Notes under the pieces: model-generated | Database searches by the model: none | The model's input: the letters and a program-made list of their open reading frames with translations, nothing else | What the model was told of the DNA's origin: nothing | Program-made: the position numbers and the translations under genes | In this document: in pieces, positions 48,185 through 59,796 of the stretch | Numbering within the stretch: the first letter of the stretch is position 1 | How the letters are laid out: every line of letters starts with the position of its first letter | NCBI GenBank assembly: GCA_025677815.1 | Contig: JAIXMP010000017.1 | Span: 744,001-808,000, forward strand | Source: Phascolomyces articulosus | Lineage: Eukaryota; Mucoromycota; Mucoromycetes; Mucorales; Lichtheimiaceae | Direction: 5' to 3' | Length of the DNA: 64,000 nt

Positions 48185-49121
48185 CAAAATTAATAAAAAT
48201 GACAACCAATATAATAATTTAGTGCCAAGTTTTTTATATGTGATACTTTGCCATTCTTTTTATAAATATCATGAACTGCACTAAAAAATGTGTGGAGACT
48301 TTTTTTTCCATTTCACGTTGCTTGACTATTTATTGCCTAATCGATAATTCAGTCCGACGAATAAATTAGGGGCACTGTCAATCTTACCGATACTTGATTA
48401 TGCTGTGCACATACTATAATATTTATTTCTATCTATTTACAGATAATTTTTTTCAAAATTACCAGATTCGCTAACTGGTGAACCTGAATTTATTTGAATA
48501 TCGCATCCAGATGTATTTATCTTTTACACTAAGTAATTTATCCAAGGAAGATGCAGTCAGATTACCGGGTTCCTCACCCGAGAAGGTTTTATTTACAACC
48601 TGTGTAACAGATTTGTGCATATATATAATTCTTGGGTGGGCTTATATGCTTTAGTTATTCTTGATATACTATTTTATTTACTGCGAACTTGTATTATATA
48701 TTTTTCTCTATGAACTACTATTAATGTCTTTAAAAAATGTAGTTTTTATTTTCACTGACATATTATATTGAGGCTTGGTTCATGAGTCAAGGTGAGAAGT
48801 ACTTTGGGCAAGATGATGGCGCAAAATTACTGCGCCCCATTTCACTGCTAAATATAGAAGTTTCTTGATGCTGCGTATATGCATCTTGTTTTTATTTAAA
48901 TATCCCTTTTAAAAAATATTGGATTAAAATAGCGTTTCTTTCCTTTTTTTTTTTTGTCTCAAGAAGGTATACAACATTACAGCCTTTGCATAAAAAATGA
49001 TTAGCTTCATTTATATGACACTTTTTCATTATGATAGTAACTTATTGTTCATTTTTAATTATTTAAAATAGACACGACGTACATTTTATATTCTCACACA
49101 AAGTCAAAAAAAAAGAAGAGC
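48185..49121. other. Region between the two F-box paralogs
   Basis: Promoter region of paralog 2. It holds the shared TTACTGCGCCCCATTT element (48827-48842) and an AAATAGACACGACGTACA block (49066-49083), matching copies upstream of paralog 1. Otherwise it is AT-rich without genes. Confidence 0.5.
48827..48842 (+). promoter_or_regulatory. Upstream element shared by the two F-box paralogs (copy 2)
   Basis: Identical 16-bp copy of 45501-45516, here 280 bp before the ATG at 49122. The surrounding DNA has diverged more than the element. Confidence 0.5.
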
Positions 49122-51466
49122 ATGGTTGTACCATTACCGGTTCCAACTGATACTTTAACCATCGATATGGCTCCAGCAATATCCATTTTTGATAAAGTTA
49201 AGAACGCGCATAACGACCATGACTATAATAAAATGATTCAATTTGGGTCTGCGATGATTACTAGCATTCAGCAATTACAACTTGTATCGGTTCACGAATA
49301 TCGCGCCTTTGCCCTCGGCATGAATGGTAAATTTGATGCAGCCGTCGAAGATGCTGAAACAATGATTAAATATGCACCCATGATGCCACAAGGTTATCTC
49401 CGTCTTGGCAATTTACTTGAAATGCAAGGAAAACAAGCAAGAGCACTTGAAGTATACCAAGAGGCTTTGGATAATGTTTCAACAGATGATCCATGTTATT
49501 CCCAATTTGTTCAAGGCAAAGAAATGGCACAGGAAAAATTGGATCGACGTTTCGACTTGTTTGCTACTCTTCCACTAGAAATCATCGATAAAATCATTGT
49601 ATTGTTACCAGAAGTAGAAAGAGCTAACCTATTTGAGGTATCCACAATGTGGTCAAAAAGGTTAACAAACTGTCAGCTGGCGTGGAGCGAGTTACAGAAC
49701 CAACATGATGACGCAGCAAACGTTATGGTTGTACAAGCACTGCCATCCATTGCAGAACATATCAAGAACCTTACGATATCAACTGTAACAAGCGAGGTGT
49801 GGTTCAGGTATCTTGATTATATGAATGGCGGTCATTTTAAAAAAATTAAATCTTTAAATTTTGATAGTAAGTACTCTTGCTATCTTATTCTGTTTCACAT
49901 CCTGGTGATAAAAAGTTTTTCACAAATGAAATTACTATTATTATAATTTTTTACTCTTTCTGTATATAAAGATACTTATCTTTTAATTTGTCTACGTTAG
50001 GCCACACATCTAATAATGTACTCGATGTAAATTCAATTATGACACTAACAAACGCTTTTTGGACAATGAGACACACCTTGACCACGTTTAAAATGAGGAT
50101 TACCAATTGCGATACACCTTTGAAAATAGCGGATATATTATTTTACTGCCCAAATCTAAGTACACTTGCACTCGACACACAGGATGAGCTTAACGAGGTT
50201 CTTGGCGATTTGACAATATTAGGAGAACCACATCACTCGATTGTTGATCTTACAATTGATACAGCTCGAACTACTGGAGATGCCCTTCGACCCGTATTGA
50301 AATTGTGCCCATTTGTAAAACGACTTAGATTAGAATATGCAAGAGATTGTACTTTTAGTGCTGTTTGTGATGAGTGTCCCAATTTGGAAGTTTTCGGTTT
50401 CAATACTCAGTATGAGCTTCCAGACAGCGCTGACATATTAGACCGAACCTACGATAACAAATATCCAATTTTACCTTCTACCAACACTGACCACAGTCAC
50501 AACCAAAGCGATATCATGAACAGCAAGAAGCATCAGGAGGGAAGATTACGGGCTTTCTATTCAAAGAACGGCGGTCGTGGTATCTCCGGCAATGAATTCA
50601 TGCGATTATTGCAGAAGAATCAAAAGACAGTGGAACTTTTGTATGTCAACCTCTCTAAGACAGACGAACAGGAGGATAATGATGAACCACATTCTAATTT
50701 CCACCCAGATTATGCTGTGAAAGCAGCCAACGTGATAAAATTGGATCGGTTATCAAGTTTGACATACTGGCCTGATATCTATGGTGTTTTTGAACCACTC
50801 TTTTTACGAACAATTGATAGATCGTCTATCAAGCATATAAATCCAATCTGCGCGTTCGATATACCCTCTATTACAAGAACCCTTATGGAATTACCACCGC
50901 TTGAATCGCTAGAATTGACAAATATCGAAATTGATAATGACAACGAAGATGCAAAAGAGACTGCTGTGCAATGCCTTGTGCAATTATTCAAGTATTATGC
51001 AGCCTCATCGGATCCCAAGAAAAAATTAAAAATGGTAGCCTTTGAAGACACCCATTTTGTTTCAGATGATGTCCTTGATGCTTTGGCTAATATTGAAACA
51101 CTCAATGAATTAAAATTTCATGGAACAAACAATTTTACATCTCAAGAACTCAAGAAATTTTTCAGCAAGTTGAAAGCGCAAAATACTGGTGCACAGATTA
51201 CCAAGCTCAAGTTATCTGATTTGGACGATCTGATAGATAGTGACAGCACACTCCTTGATCTGGTCAGTACCATGGATGGACTTGAGACGCTTTATTTGAA
51301 TGCTCTTCCAAAAATCACAGACGTTGGCATCAAAGCTTTGGTTGATAATGTAAAAGGACTACATAGTTTGATTGTCAAGGGCTGTATACGCGTTACATCA
51401 GAAGAAACTGTATCATATGTAAAAAGTAGAAAAAATTTTAACCATTTAGAAATATTTGTAGCATAA
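49122..51466 (+). CDS. TPR/F-box/LRR protein, paralog 2
   Basis: Two exons, 49122-49866 and 50001-51466 (GATA|GTAAGT donor), encode 736 aa. Domain order is the same as in paralog 1: TPR-like helices at about 57-118, F-box at about 145-185 (FATLPLEIIDKIIVLLPEVE), LRRs thereafter (CPNLSTLALDT, LETLYLNALPKITDVGIKAL). It lacks the acidic tail and ends after the last repeat. A 284-bp stretch (49329-49612) differs from paralog 1 at only two positions, while flanks are clearly diverged. Its likely role is as an SCF substrate receptor, inferred from domain layout only. Confidence 0.82.
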
Positions 51467-52113
51467 ATCTTATAGTAAATGACGACTAGTAGCTAATAAC
51501 AAAATTATGTAATAAAAATGATACCCAATAAAATAATTTAATACCAAACAAATTTATATATTTCTCCATTATTGTTTTTATAAATACCATAAAGGCATTT
51601 CAGAAATATATAACTATATAAATGAAGTGATGAAAAAAATAATGGGCGATAAGTAACCATGGAAAAATGGAATAAATGAAACTCAATTACATTATTAATG
51701 ATATATAAATAACTACAATATTAAAAAAAAGTTAACCAGTTTTTATTATTTCAATTGCTTTATTAACAAAATGCTACGTATTAGTATTACTGTTATTTAA
51801 TTATGGCTAACAAACTATTTCAATCGATTAAGCAACATGAAACGAAATGATAACAACCGTGGCTAATAAGAAGAAAATCCTTTTGAGAATTTTGTTCAAT
51901 GCTTTTTCCTTTCACTTAATAAATGTGGCGCTCTAAAGAAAATAAGTTACGCAACAGTCAGCTGTTCTATCAAAATTATAATGGCTTAGACATTGTATTT
52001 TATGCAAAACTGGACTAAATAATGACCACCATTTGAATAAACCTTCTAATCTTATTGCTGTTTTTGTGAAAGTACATTTTTATTTTAGGTCCCAAAATAG
52101 TTCAAAGGTATAT
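51467..52113. other. Intergenic region upstream of the transposon cluster
   Basis: AT-rich sequence, no open frame of note, no repeats apart from A/T tracts. The left IS630-type relic begins at about 52114. Confidence 0.45.
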
Positions 52114-52697
52114 TGGATTTTTAGACTGTTTTTGCGCATTATGATTTTTTTTTTGCGTACATAAAATCATTTCGAAAGTGGATGACAATCTTAATATACT
52201 TGATAATCGTATTGAAGATTAAGCTTGTTCAGAAATAACTATGTATAACAATATATTTTCTAAAGCATTGACCAGATATCAGCTAGTTAAATAATAATCT
52301 TATATTGATAAAATGAAATAAAACAAAGCAAAAAAGGCATTTTGTTCAATTATAAATTGGCTTCACCAGCTTTACATGTGTCAAAGGACTGAATAACATG
52401 GCGTATTCATCATTGACAGTCTTCAGGAGTAACAGCTAAGCTTGATTCTGTTATTCTACTGCTTAAATTGTCATCTTTATTCAAGCCATCACGTCTAACA
52501 CCAGCCTTAACTTTAGACCAGAATTCTTCAGTGGGGTTAAGGAATGGCGAGTATGGTGGAAGATAAACACACTTACACCCACGGTCCTCAATCATCTTTC
52601 TAATATCAGTGTATGTGTGGATTGGTACTCTATCCATTACTAAATAGCAACCTAGTTTATAAAGATGTACAGTATTTTCTTGTTACCAAAAAAAATA
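52114..52697 (-). mobile_element. IS630/Tc1-type transposon relic, left copy
   Basis: Minus-strand sequence carries the C-terminal part of a DDE transposase, open from about 52676 to a stop at 52410. It reads HLYKLGCYLVMDRVPIH, then CVYLPPYSPFLNPTEEFWSK. These are the second Asp (MDRVPIH) and the final acidic motif (NPTEEFWSKVK) of IS630/Tc1/mariner enzymes. The N-terminal half and first Asp are missing. The 3' flank from 52540 down to 52114 is repeated in inverted orientation at 59797-60308. It directly abuts the larger transposon starting at 52709. Confidence 0.75.
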
Positions 52698-52708
52698 AAC
52701 CACAAATA

Positions 52709-52790
52709 GGGTCCTATGAAAACTGAGGGAGTATTAAGGGACATAAAGACTGAGGGACTGATTTTTCCGACAGTCCGGGCCGGAAATCCC
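52709..52790. repeat. Left terminal inverted repeat of the Mutator-like element
   Basis: Starts GGGTCC, contains three TGAGGGA/AAGGGA repeats and a GC-rich GTCCGGGCCGG patch. It pairs with the right end at 57783-57860. A further inverted stretch (CCCTCAGTTTTCCCTC at 52778-52793) just inside could fold back on the start of the repeat. Confidence 0.7.
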
Positions 52791-53162
52791 TCAGTTTTCC
52801 CTCTATCAGTTTTTTCATAAAAAAATTGAGGGAGTGTTTGTATAGGAATATGAGCATCTTTTGCAAATTATCACTGAAACAATCTTAACAGAAAATAAAA
52901 CAATAAAAGGTCATGGTACAATATAAATATAAGTATCTTTCTTGGCTACATTATATAGTGCTCGCCCCATAAGATTTATGATGCTATTATCACCACAAAC
53001 ACATATACTGAATTACTGTTAAATATGTAACACAAATATAAAATAACATGTTAAGTGTTGTTAATGTGTATGTTTCAAGATGGTTGAAACGAACTGATTA
53101 GTATAAACACTCTATGAAATATAGTTTCTTACATCTAAATAAGTACACGTTACTATCGTGGG

Positions 53163-53169
53163 TATAAAA
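53163..53169 (+). promoter_or_regulatory. TATA box of the transposase-like gene
   Basis: TATAAAA lies 73-79 bp before the ATG at 53242, giving the transposon gene its own fungal-type promoter. Confidence 0.5.
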
Positions 53170-53241
53170 GGAGCCTAATGTGGCTTCTTGATAAAAAGCT
53201 GCTTCTTACTTTTCTGCATTTTTTATATACATTTTGTTCTA

Positions 53242-55097
53242 ATGGAAACGAATAGTAATAGCAAGGAAAATGTGGAATTTTTTTTTACAAAGTTTCCTCC
53301 AGGGGATCACGTTCAAACAATAGTCATTCATCCCACTCAACGTAAAAAAAAACTTGATTGGGTGTTCAATATTGGTTGGAGCATGAAGCGGCTTTATTGG
53401 TAAGTTAATACTTTTGATCGTTCTTATTAATGTCCATTGTGTATTATAAATACCGCTGAATATGTAATTATGAATAAATTAATATGTTAATGGTAATAAT
53501 TTATATATATTTATAGCTACAAAAGGAAAGGGGATGGGCGCTCTGTAACGACGAAGTCGTGTCTAGGTGCAGTTCGGTGCACGCACCAAGGGTGTATTTT
53601 GGAGGGTGTGGATATCCGCCCTAGCTGTACATTGGACTTAATAAACCAACAAATTACACCACCTGTTGGCGGTTGCTCATCATGTGAAAACATATTGAAT
53701 TATATCGTATGTCCAGTGCGAACGGTATTTGTAGTAAACTATGACACCTGGGCGTGTGTTTGCACCCCACCACAAGAAGCCACAGTAATCGAAAAGAAAC
53801 ACACACATAATAAGTATGATTCAAAACATCTTACTCCAGATGAACTCGAATTATTTGAAACAAGAGTTTTGTCATACACAGATGTTACCGCGACAGCACT
53901 TGTTGCTGGTTTGAACGAGAACCCTGGAGGTGGTGCACCAGTTGGTGATATCAATCCTATTTTGAACAATATGGATCGCACGCGATATCATCGAAATGCA
54001 ACTTTTAAAAAACATGGCTTGGTAAAGTCTCGGGATTCTACCATGGAAGACTTTTGGGGTTTACAAGTCAGATACTCCAATTACATTGTTGATGCCCGTT
54101 TATTACTTGGTAAGATGATAATTCCAATCTGGTCTCCCCATAATGCTGAATTTGTTGACTGGAAATCCTATCCATTTATCGTCGACGCTACTTTCTCTGC
54201 TTTTGAAACTGGCTACCTGCGCACAGCTGTAATCTATTCAAGTGAAATTAGAAAATATGTTGTGGCTCTTACTGCTTGGATCGATCGTACAAAATCCTAC
54301 CATTTCCAATTATTTTTTGAAACTTTATTTAAAACTGTATAAAATAAAGTTTACCGAGAAAAATAATATGGTGGGGGTGATTATGGATTTTTCAAGTGTG
54401 CAAAGATCAGGTTTCCATAAAGCATACAAACAGGCTACCGGTCAAGACGATAGCAGTAGATATATCAAAGGATGCTATGTACATTATGCGACAGCAGCTT
54501 TAAAAATATCGAAAGAATATGCTCAAATGTATTACAAGAATTCGTCGAAGGAAAAGCGTGCAAAAGTTGCCCAGAATATAAAAAGAAAAGCTACCCGCCT
54601 GGTGTTTGTCAAGGATAAAACTCTGTTTAACTCCCTTTGCAAGCGGTTTATGAAACTTTCACCTCAGCTCAAATCTTGGTTAAAATGGTGGCTGTCAACC
54701 AAGGATATTCCAAGTATGATTTTTTTTTGTAAAATCAAATCAAAACAAAGCACTGCAAGAATGCAGTCAAATCACAACTAATCCGGTTGAATCATACCAC
54801 AATTCCATATACCACCTTATCAAACGTAAGCGTGGTTTGAATGTTACTTTGGAGAAGCTACTTCGTTTCTTAAAGTATCAGGAACGAATTTTTACACAAT
54901 ATCGTAACGGAATGCAAGTATTATACAACAACAAACCAAGAAAAAAAGGTACAGAACTAAAAATAAAAGAAAATCTCAACAAAGTGGTAGAAATACATTC
55001 AAACGAGGCAATGATCCTTACTATAATGATGGCATTCCGCCAGATTTTGGTGAACAGACCTTGGATGAAGATAAAGAACAATAAAATCAAATTTTAG
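53242..55097 (+). pseudogene. Mutator-like transposase with GCM-like zinc finger, frameshifted
   Basis: The first exon runs 53242-53399 and joins exon 2 at 53517. The N-terminal part has the Cys/His layout of the WRKY-GCM1/FLYWCH zinc fingers found at the front of Mutator-like transposases (RSVTTKSCLGAVRC, later HTHNKYDSKHLTPDE). The DDE core follows: FIVDATFSAF (first Asp, 54184-54186), VIMDFSSVQRSGF (second Asp, 54385-54387) with GCYVHY, and NPVESYHNSIYH (Glu, 54789-54791). These three lie in three different frames. Breaks occur at about 54335-54365 and 54720-54770, and probably a third near 55010. No intron of plausible size explains the shifts, so I call it broken. Confidence 0.68.
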
Positions 55098-55186
55098 GAC
55101 AAAAACTAAAGCAGAGTAAACAAGATGTGTCTAGCTAAGGAAGTAAGTAAAAAACCAACGTATTTACTGCACGTATAATTTCTTAG

Positions 55187-56444
55187 ATCTTTGTTGTGGT
55201 GACTTCCCCTCATCAATCCCATCTCCATTGTCATCGTCGTCATCGTCATCATTATCACCATCCTTGGCGTCATCATCATCAAAGCAACAGAACTCTTCTT
55301 TGGAAGATGAAGGGGGAAAAGGAGGTGAACTTGAAGGTATTATAAATCAAAAATACTATACTATTATTGTAATATCTTTAGTGAAGGATTGACAGTGTTA
55401 AATTATTATCTTTATTTTGTTTAGTAGGATAGGAAAAAGTTGGCCTCTCGTACTATGAATTACTTACTTCTGGGAAACTATATCCATTGGAAATATGCCG
55501 TAACCAGTCTAATTCTTGCTATTTGGATGCGCCAGTAGAAATTTTCATTCATACTATTCTCCCTTTCATCAAAATACATTTTCCACTATCAGAAATATTT
55601 GACGAATCGAACAAGTATGATAGGGAACTGTATAACGCTTTTTTAAAATACCAAGATAAAGATGCTAGACCGCGTGCATTGGCTGGCATAAGACACCTGG
55701 TTTGGCTTTGTCCGCATATGAGTATACGTGAAGCATCATTTCAAGACACAAGTGAAATATTGGAAAGGTACTTATCAATGATATCAGTAACCTTTCAGTC
55801 CATGTTTACAATAACCGCACGGCGAAAAAATAATATGTAATAATTGCGACCAAGTTGAAGATCTGGATCGAGATATGAAAATGCAAATCCAGCATGTATT
55901 CCCACATAACTTTGGTCGTCACCAGCAACAACCTCTCCCATCGGAAGAATTTTCGAATATTTTGACAGAAGAAAATATAACCCAACCAAAAACTCGTGTT
56001 TGCGACTAGTGTGTTAAAAAGAACGAAAAAAAGAATGAAATTCAAAACTATCCACCTGTGTTGATTTTTCATAATACATCGCACAACAACATATCAAATG
56101 GTAACATCATATTTCCTTTAACGTATCAACTTGGTCGGACGCAGCAATACTTTCTCCAAGGAAAAGTGAAATCTGTATCCCAAGAAGGTGGCCACTTCTT
56201 CGCTGAAGCCGCAATAAACTACAACAAAAACATGTCCATACGTTCCTTTAATTTGGGTGAAAGTAGCAATTCAACTTTTCTCGCTCGAATTGATAATTTG
56301 AATAACTCGACAATGGAAGTCATACACACGGATATGATGTCTTCCAGTACCCATTTGGAAGAAGAAATTGAGAACGACGTTTTAATATTCTACACAAAGT
56401 ATCCTGATTATGATGTTGGCGATATTGAAAGTCTATATTATTAG
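55187..56444 (+). pseudogene. Transposon-encoded cysteine peptidase-like protein (USP/C19-like), broken
   Basis: A Ser/Asp-rich lead (55187-55336), an intron, and then a core that resembles ubiquitin-specific proteases. The Cys box is RNQSNSCYLDAPVEIF (Cys codon 55517-55519), a CxxC pair appears at CNNC, a second at CDxC, and the His box is GGHFFAEAAINY (His codon 56193-56195). The order Cys box, zinc pairs, His box matches peptidase family C19. The frame shifts near 55826-55835 (A run) and a TAG stop at 56007-56009 interrupts the second zinc pair. It sits inside the transposon, downstream of the transposase and in the same direction. The protease call rests on motif order alone; another papain-like fold is possible. 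Confidence 0.5.
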
Positions 56445-57782
56445 TATACCACTGTCTTTTATACCACCTTATATTTTTTATCAATTCATTGATATCATTG
56501 ACCATCATCACTTGCTCTTAATTTTTATGCCCATCAACCTCATACCTTTTTATAACTATGATCCAACCCCTTCATTTATATTATGGCAATGGCATCTTAC
56601 CTGTGTCAATCTTTACCTTTGTTTACATTATTATCTCCATTTTTCTTTTAATTTGTTTACTCTTTTTCACCTCTGTACCTATTTCTTGTTAGGAACAACC
56701 ATTTCTTATTATTATTATTTCTTGGGGTTTGTTTAATGGAGAGAAATCATAGTCAATTTATATAATATGTCTTCCTAATTATATATCATTGGTATTTTCC
56801 TGTATGATTCTTTCCTATCATAATACCAAGTATATAGTGTTTATTCTACTACCCCCATTTTTTTATGGAGTGTTCTCCACATTTTACTATGATTACCGTC
56901 AAATTTCTGTTACTTTTTACTTCTGCCATTGTTACGTACTATTTTTTATTAAAAAATATATCATATTTAGCACCTTCGTGTATATTATACTATATCTACT
57001 TTTTTTTAATAAAAGAAACAATTCTTACCTTTATTACTCCAGGATATACTGATAATTGATTATTCTGTAACAACTACACATAGGTATATAAATAATTTTC
57101 TTTTACTCGCTGCCCTATAGAGACGTTTTATAATTTTTTTTTACGAAACCGTAATTTCTTTAATTTTAGTAAACATTACTGTGCTCTGTAGAATATGGGC
57201 GTGGTTCGTCTTCTCAATCACGAGCAACTTGTTCTTTTCATTGTTAACAAAATAGTCATATGCATGTATTGGATATAGGCTCATATTATATAACTGGAAA
57301 TTAGCACTTATTTCCTGTTCATTTTTTTTTTTTTGCTTTCTCCTAATTTAGTTACAATTTATTATCAAAAACCATTCAATGGTTGTTTAAGTTTTTTAAT
57401 TAATTTGATTAAATATCAGAAACTTGAACAGTGTTAGATGGAAGGTATATATTTATGTGCCTATGAGGTTCCATGGCTATACGGAGCAATTCTCAAACCA
57501 GATTGAAAAGATGGTGGCAAAACACATTTAGATACCATCATCACCTTACAAACCAAATTATTTTGCTTTGTAGGTGCAATGAAAAATGAAGATTTGGAAC
57601 TTTTTACATTACTTCCTGTTGTTATTCATACTACCATTTCAATATATATAACTATGCACATAACAGAGAATGGTAAACTTATTCTTAATCAAAGCAATAA
57701 TAAAAAACGAAAAAAGTAGTGGAAGTGTAAGTGTTTTGGAAATGGTTATACTCCAATTTCTGCTGCAACTTTTTTTGGTTCC

Positions 57783-57860
57783 GGTCATGTTCGGCAACCG
57801 GACCTAAAGAGTCCCTCAATTTTGACTCCCTCAATACTCCCTCAATTTTACTTGGACCCC
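57783..57860. repeat. Right terminal inverted repeat of the Mutator-like element
   Basis: Ends CTTGGACCCC and carries CCCTCAATACTCCCTCAATT. Reverse-complemented it aligns with 52709-52790 including GAGGGAGTATTnAGGGA and the following GAGGGACT. An internal GGTTCCGG/CCGGACC pair here also matches the GC-rich patch of the left end loosely. Confidence 0.7.
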
Positions 57861-58057
57861 AGATAACACATAAAAGCTGGTTCCCAAACCGATATGCTCT
57901 CAAAAAATCTTGCGGTTTTGGAACCAAGTTGAATTAGCCGTCACGAACTCGCTTCTTGTCCTCTTGTCTTTTTTGCCCAGTTTCCTGTTTCGAAATAAAT
58001 TGTTCCTTTTATTTTTATTTTTATTTTTTCGTGATTCAGTATTTTTTTTCCATCAGA

Positions 58058-59178
58058 ATGAGCGAACAAAACAACTTAAATGCTTCTGTGCAAAAATATC
58101 AATTGTTTGTTGGAAAAGCTGGCACTCTTTCCCCAGAGGAGCAGTGTGAACTTGCTGCATATAGTAGCGTGATTATTAGTTCTCTGTACTCCAAATTGCA
58201 GGAACAGCAACAGCCACAACAACAAGAATTAGCATTAGCAACAGAGGATGAAGAAGAAGAAGAAGTAGATGAACAAGAGAATGACGATGGAGCTCAGACT
58301 GAGAATAATGGGGAAAAAATGAAACTTGCGAAGAAGCTTGTCGATGACGAGAAGAAGAAACGCCAGGTGACAGCTTTGGTTCTTGCTAATCAACACTAAT
58401 CGATGTGGATTATCAATAATGGAGATCGAGGGAATGTTTGGTGGCAAAAAAGTGCAACTTTTTAGCGCACCAAAAACTCGCAATACATGGACGCAATTTG
58501 CTTCTGAGAGGCGAGAAGAGTTTAGATGTAAGATTGAATTGGATTGTTTTGATAAGAAGTCTAACATTTACCATTTGCTAAAGATTTCCTTGTTTTAATG
58601 ATAATTGAATCGAAGTGCAATATGAAAGAGAACATCAAGGAAGAGCGACTGATTCAGAAAAAACAAAATGGGTCAATCAGCAATTGTCCCAAGCTTATAA
58701 AGTAACTAAAAATTCTACGGATCGAACAGAATTTATTGAGCTTCAGGCACGGGCAAATAGTTCTAATATAGCAAACGGCTTATGTGGGACTGTGGATAGA
58801 ATGACCTTGGATCAGAAAAAGATGATGGCTCAAGAAATGGCAAATGTCCTACGTAACAATTTGCATAAATTCAAAGAGGTAACGGGCCTTGATTCATTTG
58901 TACTATTTGGATCTCCAGAATTCCGTAATCCAACTTGGAAGCCACGTCGACTTGGAACAGGCGAGTAGTATGTTTATTGACCATAAAAGATTTATTTTAA
59001 CGTATGAATATTTTGTTTAGATGTTGGATTAAACTTCATCGATCTAATGAACACAGAAAGCAATTCAAGTAGCAATTTCTATGCTTTGCAAGAAAAATTT
59101 GATTATTTTTGTAAACCACCTCTATTCAGCACAAATAATAAGCGATCTTGTATGCATGTTTTTTTTGTAAGTTACTGA
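58058..59178 (+). CDS. Uncharacterised protein with acidic and Gln-rich N-terminal region
   Basis: Best model: exons 58058-58366, 58425-58527, 58616-58960, 59021-59178, 304 aa. The last intron would use a GC donor (CAG|GCGAGT, close to consensus). Without that splice the protein ends at a TAG at 58966-58968 after 254 aa. I do not recognise the family. The N-terminus is polar (MSEQNNLNASVQKYQLFVGK), then a Gln run and an acidic run. After it comes TRNTWTQFASERREEFR with a basic/aromatic helix pattern, then DSEKTKWVNQQLSQAYK, vaguely like an HMG-box or similar DNA-binding helix set. It lies 200 bp outside the right end of the Mutator-like element and between two inverted transposon copies, so it may belong to a mobile unit. 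Confidence 0.55.
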
Positions 59179-59796
59179 GGATTGAATTGGTTCTGATAAA
59201 TGCTCTGCGATAGGTACATAATAACTCGAATTATTTACGCTATTTCATACTGGAACCGTTTTTCTTTGCTTCTATATATTAAAATTCATTCTTTTGTCCC
59301 TCTGTCACTTATTTTCAGTATTAAAATCCTTTCTTCAATTGGTGGCTACATTTGTTGCTTTTAAATGTATTTGTATACATTTATCCTCGTATTATCTTGA
59401 ATGATAGCTTTGGAATAAGCTTGTTAGCAGTTATTGCAATGATACCCTCTTCTATTATATTAAATTAATTTTACTCGTGTATATTAGGATCTCAGCATCA
59501 ACATGAGCTCGATTATATGTGGTATAATTGGTAATGTAATTATGAATGTTTAAAAAACATACTCAAAGGTCTATTGTATACTAAACATACTTTATAGATT
59601 CAGTGGGGATGAATTGTTGATACTTTTACACTAGTATTATTGTTATAGTATAAATGAACAACCAGTGCAAAGTATATATAACATATTGCAGCTTATTGTA
59701 TTTATGTATAATTTACAACATATTGAGTAAAACTATTATATAGTCATGCAAGATACATTATACCATTGTTATATCATATTTTCATATTAATAGTTT
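59179..59796. other. AT-rich region left of the right transposon relic
   Basis: Possible 3' flank of the uncharacterised gene. It contains many short A/T tracts and no open frame or repeat of interest. Confidence 0.4.

Larger units (their letters stand above)
52709..57860 (+). mobile_element. Mutator-like TIR transposon carrying two broken genes
   Basis: The ends are inverted repeats of about 75-80 bp. Left reads GGGTCCTATGAAAACTGAGG and the right end on the other strand reads GGGGTCCAAGTAAAATTGAG; both then carry GAGGGAGTATTnAGGGA and a further GAGGGACT. Inside are a transposase-like pseudogene (53242-55097) and a protease-like pseudogene (55187-56444), both plus strand. From 56445 to the right end I see only low-complexity AT-rich DNA. 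No clear target-site duplication is visible at the two flanks. The element is about 5.15 kb, probably immobile now because both genes are frameshifted. Confidence 0.72.

Noticed and set aside
54334..54360. Tiny intron to explain the transposase frame change
   Set aside because: The only GT...AG pairs here would make an intron of about 13 nt, too small for any known spliceosome.
56410..57059. Long hydrophobic frames at the right part of the transposon
   Set aside because: Tyr/Phe/Ile-rich translation of AT-rich DNA in overlapping frames; no helices with conserved motifs.
52700..57870. Target-site duplication flanking the Mutator-like element
   Set aside because: Bases next to the two ends (CCACAAATA on the left, AGATAACAC on the right) do not match at any usual length, so none is claimed.
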